From Elusimicrobiota bacterium (GTDB lineage: Bacteria > Elusimicrobiota > Elusimicrobia > FEN-1173), in NCBI GenBank assembly GCA_016715645.1, contig JADJZR010000028.1, positions 1-64,000 of the forward strand: a DNA stretch of 64,000 nt. The letters are read 5' to 3'. Shown here one piece after another: positions 28,079 to 37,800 of this stretch (the stretch's first letter is position 1; each line of letters begins with the position of its first letter). The notes beneath the pieces were generated by a model that saw nothing but the letters and a program-made list of their open reading frames with translations, had not been told where the DNA came from and did no database searches. The translations under genes were made by a program, and so were the position numbers.

Positions 28079-28708
28079 ACCCGACCCTCCCGCGACATCG
28101 ACCAGAAACTCCTGGCCGCCGCCCGTGCTTTGGTGGTGGAAAAAGGCTTTGCCGCCCTCACGGTTCGGGCGGCGGCGGCCCGGGCCCGGGTCAACCCGGG
28201 CATGTTCCACTACCATTTCAAATCGAAACGGGCGTTCAAGCGCCGCGTGCTGGGGGCGGTTTACGAGGACTTTTTTGAACAGTTTTCCGGCGCCGTTCAG
28301 GGAAACGATCCCCTGGACCGCCTGCGCCGATCGCTTCGATACCTCGGCCGGTTTGCGCGGGACCATGGGCGGGAAGGGCACACGTTGATTCTCGACGCCA
28401 TCGGCGGCGACCGCGACACGCTGTCGTTTTTTCGGGAGAACTTTCCTCGTCATTTGACGGTGATCAAGGGTCTGGTGGCGGATGCCCAGCGGGCGGGGGC
28501 GCTCCAACAGACCCCTTTGCCTTTCGCCATGACAATGATCCTGGCCGGTGTGGGATTTCCGGCCTTCCTTTTTGAGTCCTTTCGGTCCACCGGAACAAAG
28601 AAACCCTTCGGCTTTACCATCGACGAATTATCGAACTCCCTTTTCACGGACAAAGCCGTCGATGATCGGGTCGAAGCGGTTCTCCGCGGACTCGGAGCGG
28701 CCCGATGA
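28076..28708 (+). CDS. TetR/AcrR-family repressor of the efflux operon (CecR-like position)
   Basis: From the ATG at 28076 the protein is 210 aa, starting MTRPSRDIDQKLLAAARALV; an ATG at 28043 would add 11 residues but lies upstream of the predicted transcription start. The helix-turn-helix is FAALTVRAAAARARVNPGMF followed by HYHFKSKRAFKRRVL, a clear TetR signature. The C-terminal ligand domain ends at 28708 and overlaps the next ATG (ATGA). In E. coli, CecR controls the homologous ybhGFSR genes; this regulator heads the same set of genes here. Confidence 0.9.
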   Translation: MTRPSRDIDQKLLAAARALVVEKGFAALTVRAAAARARVNPGMFHYHFKSKRAFKRRVLGAVYEDFFEQFSGAVQGNDPLDRLRRSLRYLGRFARDHGREGHTLILDAIGGDRDTLSFFRENFPRHLTVIKGLVADAQRAGALQQTPLPFAMTMILAGVGFPAFLFESFRSTGTKKPFGFTIDELSNSLFTDKAVDDRVEAVLRGLGAAR

Positions 28709-30054
28709 AAAAAATCCTTCTGTTGATTCCGGCCCTGTGGGGGTTCGCCTGGGGCGAAACTTTGACCTTGGATCTGACCACGGCGGAGAAAGAAACCCTG
28801 GCCCATTCCCCGCGGCTGGCGGCGGCCCGCGAATCGGCCCGGGGGGCGGCTTTTCAGGCGGGCGCCCAGCGGTCCCGTCTCTGGCCGGCGATTGGGGTAG
28901 AAGGGTACTACCGTTACCAAACCGAGGTGGCGACCCTGCGACCTTCACCCATGGCTCCCGCCGTTGAACTGGGGGATAACCCCAACTATTCGGTCGGCCC
29001 CGCCGTGAATTGGCTGGCCTGGGACTCAGGGGCGATCCGGTACTCCGCTCGCGCGCTTGCCGGTCAGGCCTCCGCTCGGACCGAAGATGTCCGCGCCACC
29101 GAGAACCAACTTCTCTTGGCGGCCCGGCGCGGTCTCTTTCAGGTCCAGGGAACGGCCGAGCGCCTTCGCCTTCTGGCGGACGCCCTGATCCTCGCCCAGG
29201 CGCAGAGGGACGATGTGGACGTTCGAACCAACGCCGGCGCCGCCAGCCGTCAGGACCTCCTCCAGGCGGAAACGGAAGTGCTCACACGGCGGCGGGAATT
29301 TCGTGAAGCCCAGACGGCTTTCGCCGTGACTTTACGGGACCTCTTGGCGCTCATGGGATCGACCGCCCAACAGGATTTGACCCGCCCTTTGCCGGCCGAT
29401 CTCGCCGCCCGTCGGCCCAAGGGCGTTCCCTCTCCCTCCGCGACCATCGTTTTGTCGTCCCCGAACGTTTTGCGGTCCACCTTCGCCCCCGCCGCGGGTC
29501 GGCCCTTTGACGCCGGCCGTCCTGAAATCGTGGCCCTGGCCCTTCAATCGAGCGCCGCCAAGGATTCGGCCCGCGCCGAGCGCGCGGGGCATTGGCCGAC
29601 GCTTCAGCTCGCCGCCAAGGTGAGCCGGGATTACCCGAATGGCCCGGTGCACGAGGAAATCACGCAAAAACAAGCGGGCGCGGTGGCGCGGTGGCCCCTT
29701 TTTGAGGGGGCGCGCGTGACCCGGGAAGTGCGGGCCAAGGAATCCCTGGCCCAAGCCGCCGAAGACCGGCGGCGCCAAACTGAGGAGGATCTCCTTCGTG
29801 ATTGGCGGAGAGCCCGGGAGCAATTGGCCGGGTTCGAGGAAGAGGAACTCATCATTCAGGAATCCGTGGAACAGCGCCGTCGGTTGGCCCAGCTTATCTA
29901 CGAAACCTATCAGCTCGGCCGAGCCACCTTCCTGGAAGTTCAGGCCGCCAATCTGGGTTTGCTTCAAGAACAAGTGCAAGCCGTGAGGGCGGAAGTCGAA
30001 ATCCTTTCCCAATTGGCCCTGCTGTCGAGCCTCACCACCGAGGGTACCCCATGA
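28705..30054 (+). CDS. TolC-family outer membrane efflux protein
   Basis: The 449-aa protein has a signal peptide, MKKILLLIPALWGFAWG, and two TolC-type halves with long coiled-coil helices: TLDLTTAEKETLAHSPRLAA (residue 22 on) and, after about residue 260, RPEIVALALQSSAAKDSARA. The conserved end includes LIYETYQLGRATFLEVQAAN. It forms the outer membrane duct for the ABC exporter encoded downstream. E. coli ybh genes lack such a gene and use TolC itself; here it is built into the operon. Start overlaps the regulator and its stop overlaps the adaptor gene. Confidence 0.9.
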   Translation: MKKILLLIPALWGFAWGETLTLDLTTAEKETLAHSPRLAAARESARGAAFQAGAQRSRLWPAIGVEGYYRYQTEVATLRPSPMAPAVELGDNPNYSVGPAVNWLAWDSGAIRYSARALAGQASARTEDVRATENQLLLAARRGLFQVQGTAERLRLLADALILAQAQRDDVDVRTNAGAASRQDLLQAETEVLTRRREFREAQTAFAVTLRDLLALMGSTAQQDLTRPLPADLAARRPKGVPSPSATIVLSSPNVLRSTFAPAAGRPFDAGRPEIVALALQSSAAKDSARAERAGHWPTLQLAAKVSRDYPNGPVHEEITQKQAGAVARWPLFEGARVTREVRAKESLAQAAEDRRRQTEEDLLRDWRRAREQLAGFEEEELIIQESVEQRRRLAQLIYETYQLGRATFLEVQAANLGLLQEQVQAVRAEVEILSQLALLSSLTTEGTP

Positions 30055-30770
30055 AAACGAAACGCCTGTTCGTCCTCCTCCTCATCGCCGTGATCGGCGT
30101 CGTCGCCTGGCGGATGACCCGTCGCCGGGTCTTTCTCTACGCCGGAACGCTGGAAGCCACGGAAGTGGACATCAGCCCCCGCCTGGCCGCCCCCATCCTG
30201 GAGATCCCTTTCGAGGAAGGGGCCCGCGCCGCGCGCGGAACGATGATCGTTCGTTTGGACGGGGCGGACTTAAAATTGGCGGCCGACCAAGCCGAACGGG
30301 ACTACCAACGCGGCGTGGCGTTGAACAAAAAAGGGTCCCTGCCGGACGAGGCGGTGGAACGTTTACGTTTTCGCCGGGACGACACGGCCCTGCGCCTATC
30401 CTGGTGCGCCATGGCCGCCCCGATCGACGGCACCGTTCTTCGACGGTACCACGAACCCGGCGAATGGGTGACGCCGGGTCAGAAAATCCTGACCCTGGCC
30501 GACTTGCGACACCTTTACGCCTACGTCTATGTGCCCGCGCCCGTCATGGAAAAACTGGCGCTGAACCAAACGGTGACGGCGGTTCTTCCTCTGTCCGGCG
30601 GCCGACGCCTCACGGGAACGGTGGTACACATTCGGAACGAAGCCGAATTCACGCCGAAAAACGTCCAAACCCGCACCGAGCGCGAGCGGTTGGTTTTTGG
30701 GATCAAAATCGCCTTTGAAAACACCGACGGTCAGTTGAAACCGGGCATGTCGGTGGAATTGCCCTTTTGA
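30051..30770 (+). CDS. HlyD/YbhG-like periplasmic adaptor
   Basis: The 239-aa protein has an N-terminal membrane anchor (RLFVLLLIAVIGVVAWRMTR), a biotinyl-lipoyl-like half (GTLEATEVDISPRLAAPILE), a short hairpin (ADQAERDYQRGVALNKKGSL), the second lipoyl half (MAAPIDGTVLRRYHEPGEWV) and a beta-barrel end (DGQLKPGMSVELPF). The coiled hairpin is shorter than in E. coli YbhG (about 330 aa). It links the inner membrane ABC transporter to the TolC-like protein. Confidence 0.9.
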   Translation: MKTKRLFVLLLIAVIGVVAWRMTRRRVFLYAGTLEATEVDISPRLAAPILEIPFEEGARAARGTMIVRLDGADLKLAADQAERDYQRGVALNKKGSLPDEAVERLRFRRDDTALRLSWCAMAAPIDGTVLRRYHEPGEWVTPGQKILTLADLRHLYAYVYVPAPVMEKLALNQTVTAVLPLSGGRRLTGTVVHIRNEAEFTPKNVQTRTERERLVFGIKIAFENTDGQLKPGMSVELPF

Positions 30771-31498
30771 CCGCCCTCACCCTGGCGGTCGCGGATGTGC
30801 ATAAACAATTCCGCGGCGCGACGGCGTTGGCGGGGGCCGCGCTTCGAATCGAGCCGGGGACCTTGCACGGCTTGATCGGCCCCGATGGGGCGGGAAAAAC
30901 CACCCTGCTCCGCACGCTCGTCGGTCTGCTTCACCCGGATCGGGGAACGGTCGTTTATCAACAGGACGGCCGGGACGTTCCGTTGTTGGTCGCCCGTCCC
31001 TTCATCGCCTATATGCCGCAACAACAAAGCCTCTACCCCGATCTGTCCATTCAAGAACACCTGGAGTTCTTCCGCGACCTTTATCAAATCGAATACGAAG
31101 CGTTCGCGGCCCGCGCGCGGCGCTTGCTTCGGTTGACGCGCTTGGAGGACTTTAAAGATCGTTCCGCGGGACACTTGTCGGGAGGCATGTACAAGAAGTT
31201 GGGTCTGATGTGCGCCCTTCTTCCAACCCCCGCCGCCCTGTTGTTGGATGAGCCCACCAACGGCGTGGACCCGATCAGCCGACGGGAGTTTTGGGACCTG
31301 CTCTACACCCTGCGGGATGACGGGATCGCCATTTTGATCGCCACGGCCTACATGGACGAGGCCGAACGGTGCGACACGGTGCATTTGATGGAGGGGGGCC
31401 GAATTTGGTCCGCCGGCGCCCCCCGGCGAATTTTGGCGGAGGAAGGGGCCTCCCACTTCGCGGAGTTGTTTGTTCGACGCGCGGCGGCGGGCGCATGA
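30767..31498 (+). CDS. ABC transporter ATPase, first half of a YbhF-like pair
   Basis: Starts at a TTG that overlaps the adaptor stop (TTGA at 30767-30770). The 243-aa protein has Walker A GPDGAGKTTLL, signature LSGGMYKKLGLMCALL and Walker B LLLDEPTNGVDP. The opening LTLAVADVHKQFRGATALAG is typical of the multidrug-type ATPases. In E. coli YbhF the two ATPase domains are fused; here they are separate genes overlapping by 4 bp. Confidence 0.92.
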   Translation: MTALTLAVADVHKQFRGATALAGAALRIEPGTLHGLIGPDGAGKTTLLRTLVGLLHPDRGTVVYQQDGRDVPLLVARPFIAYMPQQQSLYPDLSIQEHLEFFRDLYQIEYEAFAARARRLLRLTRLEDFKDRSAGHLSGGMYKKLGLMCALLPTPAALLLDEPTNGVDPISRREFWDLLYTLRDDGIAILIATAYMDEAERCDTVHLMEGGRIWSAGAPRRILAEEGASHFAELFVRRAAAGA

Positions 31499-32409
31499 AC
31501 GCGGTCGAGGTGTCCGAACTGACGGTTCGGTTCGACTCCTTTACAGCCGTCGATCGCATCACCTTTGCCGTTGGCGTCGGGGAAATATTCGGTTTTCTGG
31601 GCGCCAACGGGGCGGGCAAAACCACGACCATCCGCGTGCTCACCGGCCTGCTCTCCCCGACGGAAGGCCGCGTGCGGGTGGCGGGGCGTTCCTTCGCCGA
31701 TGGGGCACGGACGATCAAATCCCGCGTGGGGTACATGTCCCAACGTTTCACCCTGTACGATGATCTCACGGTTTCGGAAAACCTGGCCTTCACCTCCGGC
31801 CTGCGAAAAATACCGCCCGCCGTGTCGGCGGAACGAATCCAACGGCTCCTCCGTTTTGTCGGGTTTAACCATTCCCCCTCGGCCTTGGTACGGGACCTTC
31901 CGGGGGGGCTGAAGCAGGACGTTTCGCTCGTGGCCGCGCTGTTGCACGATCCCGACATCGTTTTTTTGGATGAGCCGACGGCGGGGGTGTCCCCCGCCGC
32001 GCGCTCGAAATTCTGGGCGCTCATCCGCGGACTGGCCCGCGAAGGGAAAACGATATTCGTGACCACCCATCATATGGACGAGGCCGAAGAATGCGGGCGC
32101 ATCGCGCTCATGCGGGCGGGTCGGATCATCGCCCTGGACAGCCCCGCCGAATTGAAGGCGCAATCGTTTCCCGATCCCCTGCTCGAAATCGAATGGACCG
32201 CCGGGGCTCCGGCGGGTTGGCGCGAGTCTCTCTTGGAAAGGGGGGCGGCGTCCGTGGTGCCCTACGGGTTGCATCACCATGTGATGGTCAATAACCGCGC
32301 CGCCTGGGACCGGTTCGTCGGCGAGCACACGGGCCGTCTCACGGTCCGGACCATTGCGCCGTCCTTGGAGGACGTGTTCATTCGGCTCGTTGAAGGCGCG
32401 GACCGATGA
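31495..32409 (+). CDS. ABC transporter ATPase, second half of a YbhF-like pair
   Basis: The ATG at 31495 overlaps the previous stop. The 304-aa protein has Walker A GANGAGKTTTIRVL, a slightly altered signature LPGGLKQDVSLVAALL (Pro in place of Ser) and Walker B IVFLDEPTAGVSP, followed by the H-loop VTTHHMDEAEECG. A C-terminal extension from about residue 220 (VEGADR end) is usual for this group. The altered signature suggests that one ATP site may be less active. Confidence 0.92.
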   Translation: MNAVEVSELTVRFDSFTAVDRITFAVGVGEIFGFLGANGAGKTTTIRVLTGLLSPTEGRVRVAGRSFADGARTIKSRVGYMSQRFTLYDDLTVSENLAFTSGLRKIPPAVSAERIQRLLRFVGFNHSPSALVRDLPGGLKQDVSLVAALLHDPDIVFLDEPTAGVSPAARSKFWALIRGLAREGKTIFVTTHHMDEAEECGRIALMRAGRIIALDSPAELKAQSFPDPLLEIEWTAGAPAGWRESLLERGAASVVPYGLHHHVMVNNRAAWDRFVGEHTGRLTVRTIAPSLEDVFIRLVEGADR

Positions 32410-33536
32410 GCGGCGAAGCGCGCCGCTTCATCCTTGGGCGGGCCCTCTCCATCGCCCGAAAAGAAGTCCGCCACCTGTCTCGGGATCGGGTCACCTTGGC
32501 CATGGCCCTCGGGGTGCCCGTGGGTCTCGTCATCCTCTTCGGCTACGTGTTGGATTATGATGTCAAACGCGTGGGACTGCTCGTGATCGACCGGGATCAA
32601 ACGCGTGTTTCACGATCGTTGGTGGACGTCTTCGCGGCCGCGGACTATTTCAGCCCGCTGGCGCTTCCCCCGGGAGCCACGCCGCTCGGTCGGCTGGAAG
32701 AAGGCCGAGCCAAGGCCGTTCTCTTCATCGAGCCGGGGTTCGCTCGGGCGACAGCCAAAGCTCAGCCGGCCCGCGCTCAAATCGTGATCGACGGGTCCGA
32801 TAACCAAACCACCAGCGTCATCGCCAGCTATTTGTCCGGTCTCCAGAATGCCGCGTCCCGCTCCCTGGTTCCCGACACAGGCCCCCCGCAGGCGCGGTTA
32901 CGGACCCGCTTCCTGTTTAATCCCGAACTCAACAGCCGTTGGTTTGTGGTCACGGGTCTCTTTGTCGTGGTGCTTGGCATGGTGTCCGTCCTCTTAACCG
33001 CCCTCACCGTCGCTCGGGAATGGGAGACCGGATCCATGGAACGATTGCTCTCCACGCCTGTCCGTCCGTTGGAAATCATCATCGGCAAGCTGGCTCCCTA
33101 CATGGCCCTCTGTCTGGGGGCGGTGGGGCTCACCTACGGGGCCGCGCGCCTGTGGTTTGGAATTCCCTTCAACGGAAGTCACGGAACCTTTCTGCTGGCC
33201 TGTGTCCTGTTTTTAACGTGCACCCTGGCCCAGGGGTTGTTGATTTCGGTGGTAACCCGTCAACAACAATTGGCCATGCAGTTTTCGAATCTCACCGGGC
33301 TTTTGCCGGCGACGCTCCTCTCCGGGTTCGTTTTTCCCATTGAAAGCATGCCCGTCTTTTTTCGTTATCTCACCGTGCTCCTTCCCGCCCGCTGGTTTGT
33401 GGTGGCCTGCCGGGGGATTTTTCTTAAAGGGGCAGGCATCGCGGACCTGGCGCTTCCCCTGGGCGCCCTGGCGGTCCTGGGGGTCGGTTTGGTCGCGTTA
33501 GCCGTCAAAAAATTCAAGACGGATGTGGAACCATGA
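32406..33536 (+). CDS. ABC-2 permease, YbhS-like
   Basis: The 376-aa protein has an N-terminal helix (VTLAMALGVPVGLVILFGYV), a large periplasmic domain (about 45-170) and five C-terminal transmembrane helices from FVVTGLFVVVLGMVSVLLTA on, with REWETGSMERLLSTPVRPLE as the cytoplasmic coupling segment. This is the ABC2_membrane_3 layout of YbhS/YbhR. Overlaps both neighbours by 4 bp. Confidence 0.92.
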   Translation: MSGEARRFILGRALSIARKEVRHLSRDRVTLAMALGVPVGLVILFGYVLDYDVKRVGLLVIDRDQTRVSRSLVDVFAAADYFSPLALPPGATPLGRLEEGRAKAVLFIEPGFARATAKAQPARAQIVIDGSDNQTTSVIASYLSGLQNAASRSLVPDTGPPQARLRTRFLFNPELNSRWFVVTGLFVVVLGMVSVLLTALTVAREWETGSMERLLSTPVRPLEIIIGKLAPYMALCLGAVGLTYGAARLWFGIPFNGSHGTFLLACVLFLTCTLAQGLLISVVTRQQQLAMQFSNLTGLLPATLLSGFVFPIESMPVFFRYLTVLLPARWFVVACRGIFLKGAGIADLALPLGALAVLGVGLVALAVKKFKTDVEP

Positions 33537-34630
33537 ACCCCGCTCTTCTCGCGTTCTTAAAGAAAGAGTTCATCCAAGCCCTGCGGGACAAACGCATGCG
33601 GCTGATCCTGTTCGTGGTCCCGGTGGTTCAGATGATGGTTTTTGGGCTGGCGCTTTCCAACGAAATCAAAAATGTTCGCCTGGCGGTCCAGGCGGTCCCG
33701 AACGACCGATTGGCCCACAAAATCGGGGAACGCGCGGCGGAATCCGGCTGGTTCCATCTTGTTCCCGCGGACGATGCCGAGCCCTTTGAGTTGATTCGAA
33801 CCGGTCGGGCGGACGCCGTTTTGGTGGCGCCGCCGGGCGGGCTCACGCGAGCCTTAGCGCGTCAAAGCGGGGAGGCCCAGGTCTTGGTGGACGCGACCAA
33901 CGCCATTAAAGCCCGCGTGATTGAAAATTATTTGAACGCGGTTCTTTACCGCGTCTTGCGGGACGAGAACCCGACCCGTGCGCCGGAAGCCGCGGTGACT
34001 TTTGATGTGCGCGTTTTGTACAACCCGACGTTGGAAACCTCGGCCTACCTTGTTCCGGGGGTGATGGGGTTGATCCTGTGCCTGGTGACCATTCTCTTGT
34101 CCAGCATGTCCATGGCCCGGGAACGGGAAATGGGAACCTTTGAAACGTTGATCGCCGCGCCGGTGGCGCCCTGGGAATTGTTCTTGGGAAAGACCATGCC
34201 CTTCATGATCCTGGGCCTGGCGGACGTTCCGTTGATGATCGCCCTGGGCGTGGGGGGATTCCACGTGCCTTTGCGGGGCCCCCTCTGGGCGTTGTTCTTG
34301 GCGGCGGCGGTTTTTGTCGGAACGACGGTTTTTATCGGAACGCTGATTTCCACCTTCGCCAAAAACCAACAGCAGGCGATGATGGGAAGTTTCCTTTTCC
34401 TCTTCCCCGCGATTCTATTATCAGGGGTTATGGCCCCCCTGGAAAACATTCCGGCGGCCGTGGTTCCGCTGTCGTGGCTGAACCCATTGCGGTTCTTCGT
34501 CTCCCTCACGCGACAGGTCATGCTGAAAGGAACGATCGGCCCCTTTTACTGGACCAACCTGGCGGCCCTGGGCCTCCTCGGCGCGGCCGCCGCCACCGCA
34601 AGCGTCCAGCGGTTTCGACGAACGCTGTGA
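33533..34630 (+). CDS. ABC-2 permease, YbhR-like
   Basis: The 365-aa protein repeats the same architecture: start helix MRLILFVVPVVQMMVFGLAL, periplasmic domain, then AYLVPGVMGLILCLVTILLS and EREMGTFETLIAAPVAPWEL. It probably pairs with the preceding permease as a heterodimer. Last gene of the operon; no clear terminator hairpin follows within 30 bp, although an inverted repeat lies at 34665-34750. Confidence 0.92.
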   Translation: MNPALLAFLKKEFIQALRDKRMRLILFVVPVVQMMVFGLALSNEIKNVRLAVQAVPNDRLAHKIGERAAESGWFHLVPADDAEPFELIRTGRADAVLVAPPGGLTRALARQSGEAQVLVDATNAIKARVIENYLNAVLYRVLRDENPTRAPEAAVTFDVRVLYNPTLETSAYLVPGVMGLILCLVTILLSSMSMAREREMGTFETLIAAPVAPWELFLGKTMPFMILGLADVPLMIALGVGGFHVPLRGPLWALFLAAAVFVGTTVFIGTLISTFAKNQQQAMMGSFLFLFPAILLSGVMAPLENIPAAVVPLSWLNPLRFFVSLTRQVMLKGTIGPFYWTNLAALGLLGAAAATASVQRFRRTL

Positions 34631-34664
34631 ATTCGATCTAATGTCCTGAAGAGTTACAACCTAG

Positions 34665-34750
34665 TTCTACAGCGGCGTTTTTTTAGGCCTGATTTTCTGT
34701 GGGACAAGTAGGCGATATGGGGTTTTAAGAAATAAAACGCCGCTGTAGAA
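34665..34750. repeat. Short MITE-like or hairpin element between convergent operons
   Basis: TTCTACAGCGGCGTTTT (34665-34681) is repeated perfectly inverted at 34734-34750, enclosing 52 bases. It lies between the ends of the efflux operon and the glucan synthase gene. The left arm runs into seven T bases, so it could help stop transcription, but the wide loop is more like a non-autonomous repeat. Confidence 0.65.
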
Positions 34751-34862
34751 GTAACGTTAACCTGCTCTCTCACCACAACTTCGTAATTTGGATCAATGTC
34801 CATGACTTTTCAAGCGAGTTCGGTTGTCCGGAACCTCCGGAAAGCGGAACCCCGCAGGGGGG

Positions 34863-37800
34863 TCACCCCAAGAGGATTCGCACCGTGTGGGGGACCCCAT
34901 CATCGGTTAAGAGGATCGCCGCTCCTCCTCTCGCCGACCGGCCATCGACTTCCACCAACGTCACGCCGCGGGAAACGTGTTTGGGGTTTTCCACTTTGAT
35001 GTCGTACCGGGCGGAATGGTAGCGGAAAGAGAGTTCAAACCCCGCCCAATCGCGGGGGATGCACGGATCCATAAAAAAAGTTGTTCCGCACAATCGAAAC
35101 CCCAAAATCCATTCGATTCCCGCTCGATACAACCACCCCGCGGACCCCGTGTACCAGGTCCACCCCCCTCTTCCCTCATGCGGCGCCGCGGCATAGACGT
35201 CCGCGGCGGTCACGTAGGGTTCCACTTTGTAGCGATGGATATCGACCCGCGTTCGGCCGCGGCGGATCGGGTTTAGGATCGTGAACAGTTCTCCCGCCTT
35301 GTCGCCGTCGCCCAGCTCCGCGAAAGCGAGGAGTGCCCAAACAGCGGCGTGGGCGTATTGGCCCCCGTTCTCCCGTACCCCCGGCACGTATCCTTGAATG
35401 TATCCCGGGGACGGCACGGCGTGTTCAAAGGGGGGCGTCAAAAGGAGCGCCAGGCCTTCCTTTCGTCGAAGCAAGTGCGCGTCCAGGGAGGCCATGGCCC
35501 GTGCCGCTCGAGCGGGGTCGGCGGCCCCCGACAGGACGCCCCAGGATTGCGCGATGGAATCGATGCGGCATTCCGCGTTGACGGCGGACCCCAAAGGGCT
35601 TCCGTCGTCGAAATAGGCCCGTCGATACCATTCCCCATCCCACCCGTTCCGTTCCACGGCGGATTTCAGGTCTCCGACGTGAAGCCTCCACGTCTCGGCC
35701 CGGGCCGTCTCGCCCCGCGCCTCGGCCACCTTGGCGAATTCCCACAACGTGGTATGCAGGAACCACGCCAGCCAAACGCTCTCTCCCTTTCCCTCATGGC
35801 CCACGCGGTTCATTCCGTCGTTCCAGTCCCCGGTTCCGATCAGAGGCAGTCCGTGCGCGCCGACAGAAAGGCCGAGGTCCAGGGCCCGCGCGCAATGTTC
35901 AAAAAGCGTCGCCTTTCCGCTTGAGGTTTGGGGAAGGAAATAGGCATCGTCTTTTCCGGCCGGGACCGGAGGCCCTTTCAAAAAAAGGATTTGTTCGTCG
36001 AGAATCGCCGTGTCCCCCGTCACCTCCAGGTAATGGAGGACCGCGTAGGGGAGCCACGCGGCGTCATCTGAAATCCGGGTTCGAACGCCTCGGCCCGAGG
36101 GAGGATGCCACCAGTGTTGAACGTCGCCTTCCGGAAACTGACGGCCCGCCGCCCGGAGAATGTGTTCCCGGGCGATGTCTCGACGTGCCACCACGAGCGC
36201 CAAGACATCTTGAAGTTGGTCGCGAAACCCGTAGGCCCCTCCCCCTTGATAGAGCCCGGTGCGCGCCAGGACCCGGCAGGCCAGGGTCTGGTAGAGGAGC
36301 CAACGGTTGAGCAGAAGGTCCATGGACGGATCCGGCGTGCGAACCTGCACGGCGCTCAAATCGCTCTCCCATCGCTTTCTGACTTCGGCGAGCGCGGTCT
36401 CCAAATTCAGTCGCCGGTAGCGTTGGATGAGGTCCAACGCGTGGGCGCGGTCAGTCCCTTGGCCGAGAAAAAAATCCATCCGGACTTCCTCGCCTGGACG
36501 AAGAAAAACAACGGCTTGAAGTGCCGCGCAGGGGTCCCGTCCGGCGCCGACCTCCCCGGACAACCGCTGAAGTCCGTCCAGAGCGGCGGGTCGCGCCAGG
36601 GTGCCGTTCCGGCCGATAAACTCCGTGCGGTCCCCCGTCCAAGATGTTTGTTTCCCAGCGAAATCGGCGAAGGCCACGCGTTCGGAAAACTCCTCGTTCC
36701 AGGAGTTGCGGGCGAGAAAAGCGCCGCTCGGCTCGTCGATTTCGGTGATGAGGTGCGGGCGGGAGGTTTCCCGCGCTGTTCCCAAAACCCACTCCACATA
36801 CCCGGTGACCGAAAGACGGCGCGGACGACCCGAATGGTTGGTCAAGGTCAGTCGGGAAATTTTGATGGGGTCGTTCAGCGGGACGAACTGGAGCAGAGTC
36901 GAAGCGATGCCGTGGGAGCGATAGTCAAATCGGCTGTACCCTTGGCCATGGCGACTGATGTAAGGCGACCCTTCTTCTCGAATCGGTAGCGCGGTGGGGG
37001 TCCAGACATCACCGCTCTCCTCATCACGAAGGTAAAAGGCTTCCCCCGGCGGATCCTCCACGGGATCGTTGAACCACGGGGTGATGCGGTTTTCCCGGCT
37101 GTTCAAGGCCCACGTAGGACCTGAACCCGATTCGGAAACCTGAAACCCGAAATCGGGGTTCGCCACGATGTTGATCCACGGGGCGGGCGTCCATTGGCCC
37201 GGCGTCAAAATCGTCACATACTCTCCTCCGTCCGCTGAAAATCCCCCGACCCCATTAAAAAATTGAAGCCGGGGAATAATAACGGTCGGCTCGCTGAAAA
37301 TCTGCGGGCGGGGTTTTGGGGAAGGAGGGGAAACGGCCGTCGATTTTAAAACCCGGTCCACTCGATCCATCTGTTCGGTCATCGACCCGCGCCGGCTGAG
37401 GAGAACGACCCGGGCGGCTACCTCCAACAGCTGGGTGTCCTCGCTGGAGAGTTGGTCCGCGCGGAGAACGAAAATCCGGCCCTTGAATAGGTTCGTCTCA
37501 TGCCGTTGGGCCGCTTGCCGTGTGCGGACGAGCGTCTCCAACAGGTGTTGCAGGTCTTGGTTGTAGGACGGAGGTTTTTTGTTCAGGATGACAAGGTCCA
37601 CTTCCAATCCTTTCATGCGCCAAAATTCATGGGCCCGAAGGATGTCCCGGACGATGTCCCGCTCTTCGGGCTCTTCAATCTCGACCAGGACGATCGGAAG
37701 GTCTCCCGAAATTCCAGAGGCCCACAGGCCCGACGCTCCGCGCGTGTTCCGTTGCAGGAAATCGGAAGAGGGGCGGAGGGAAGGATTGGAATGGAGGATG

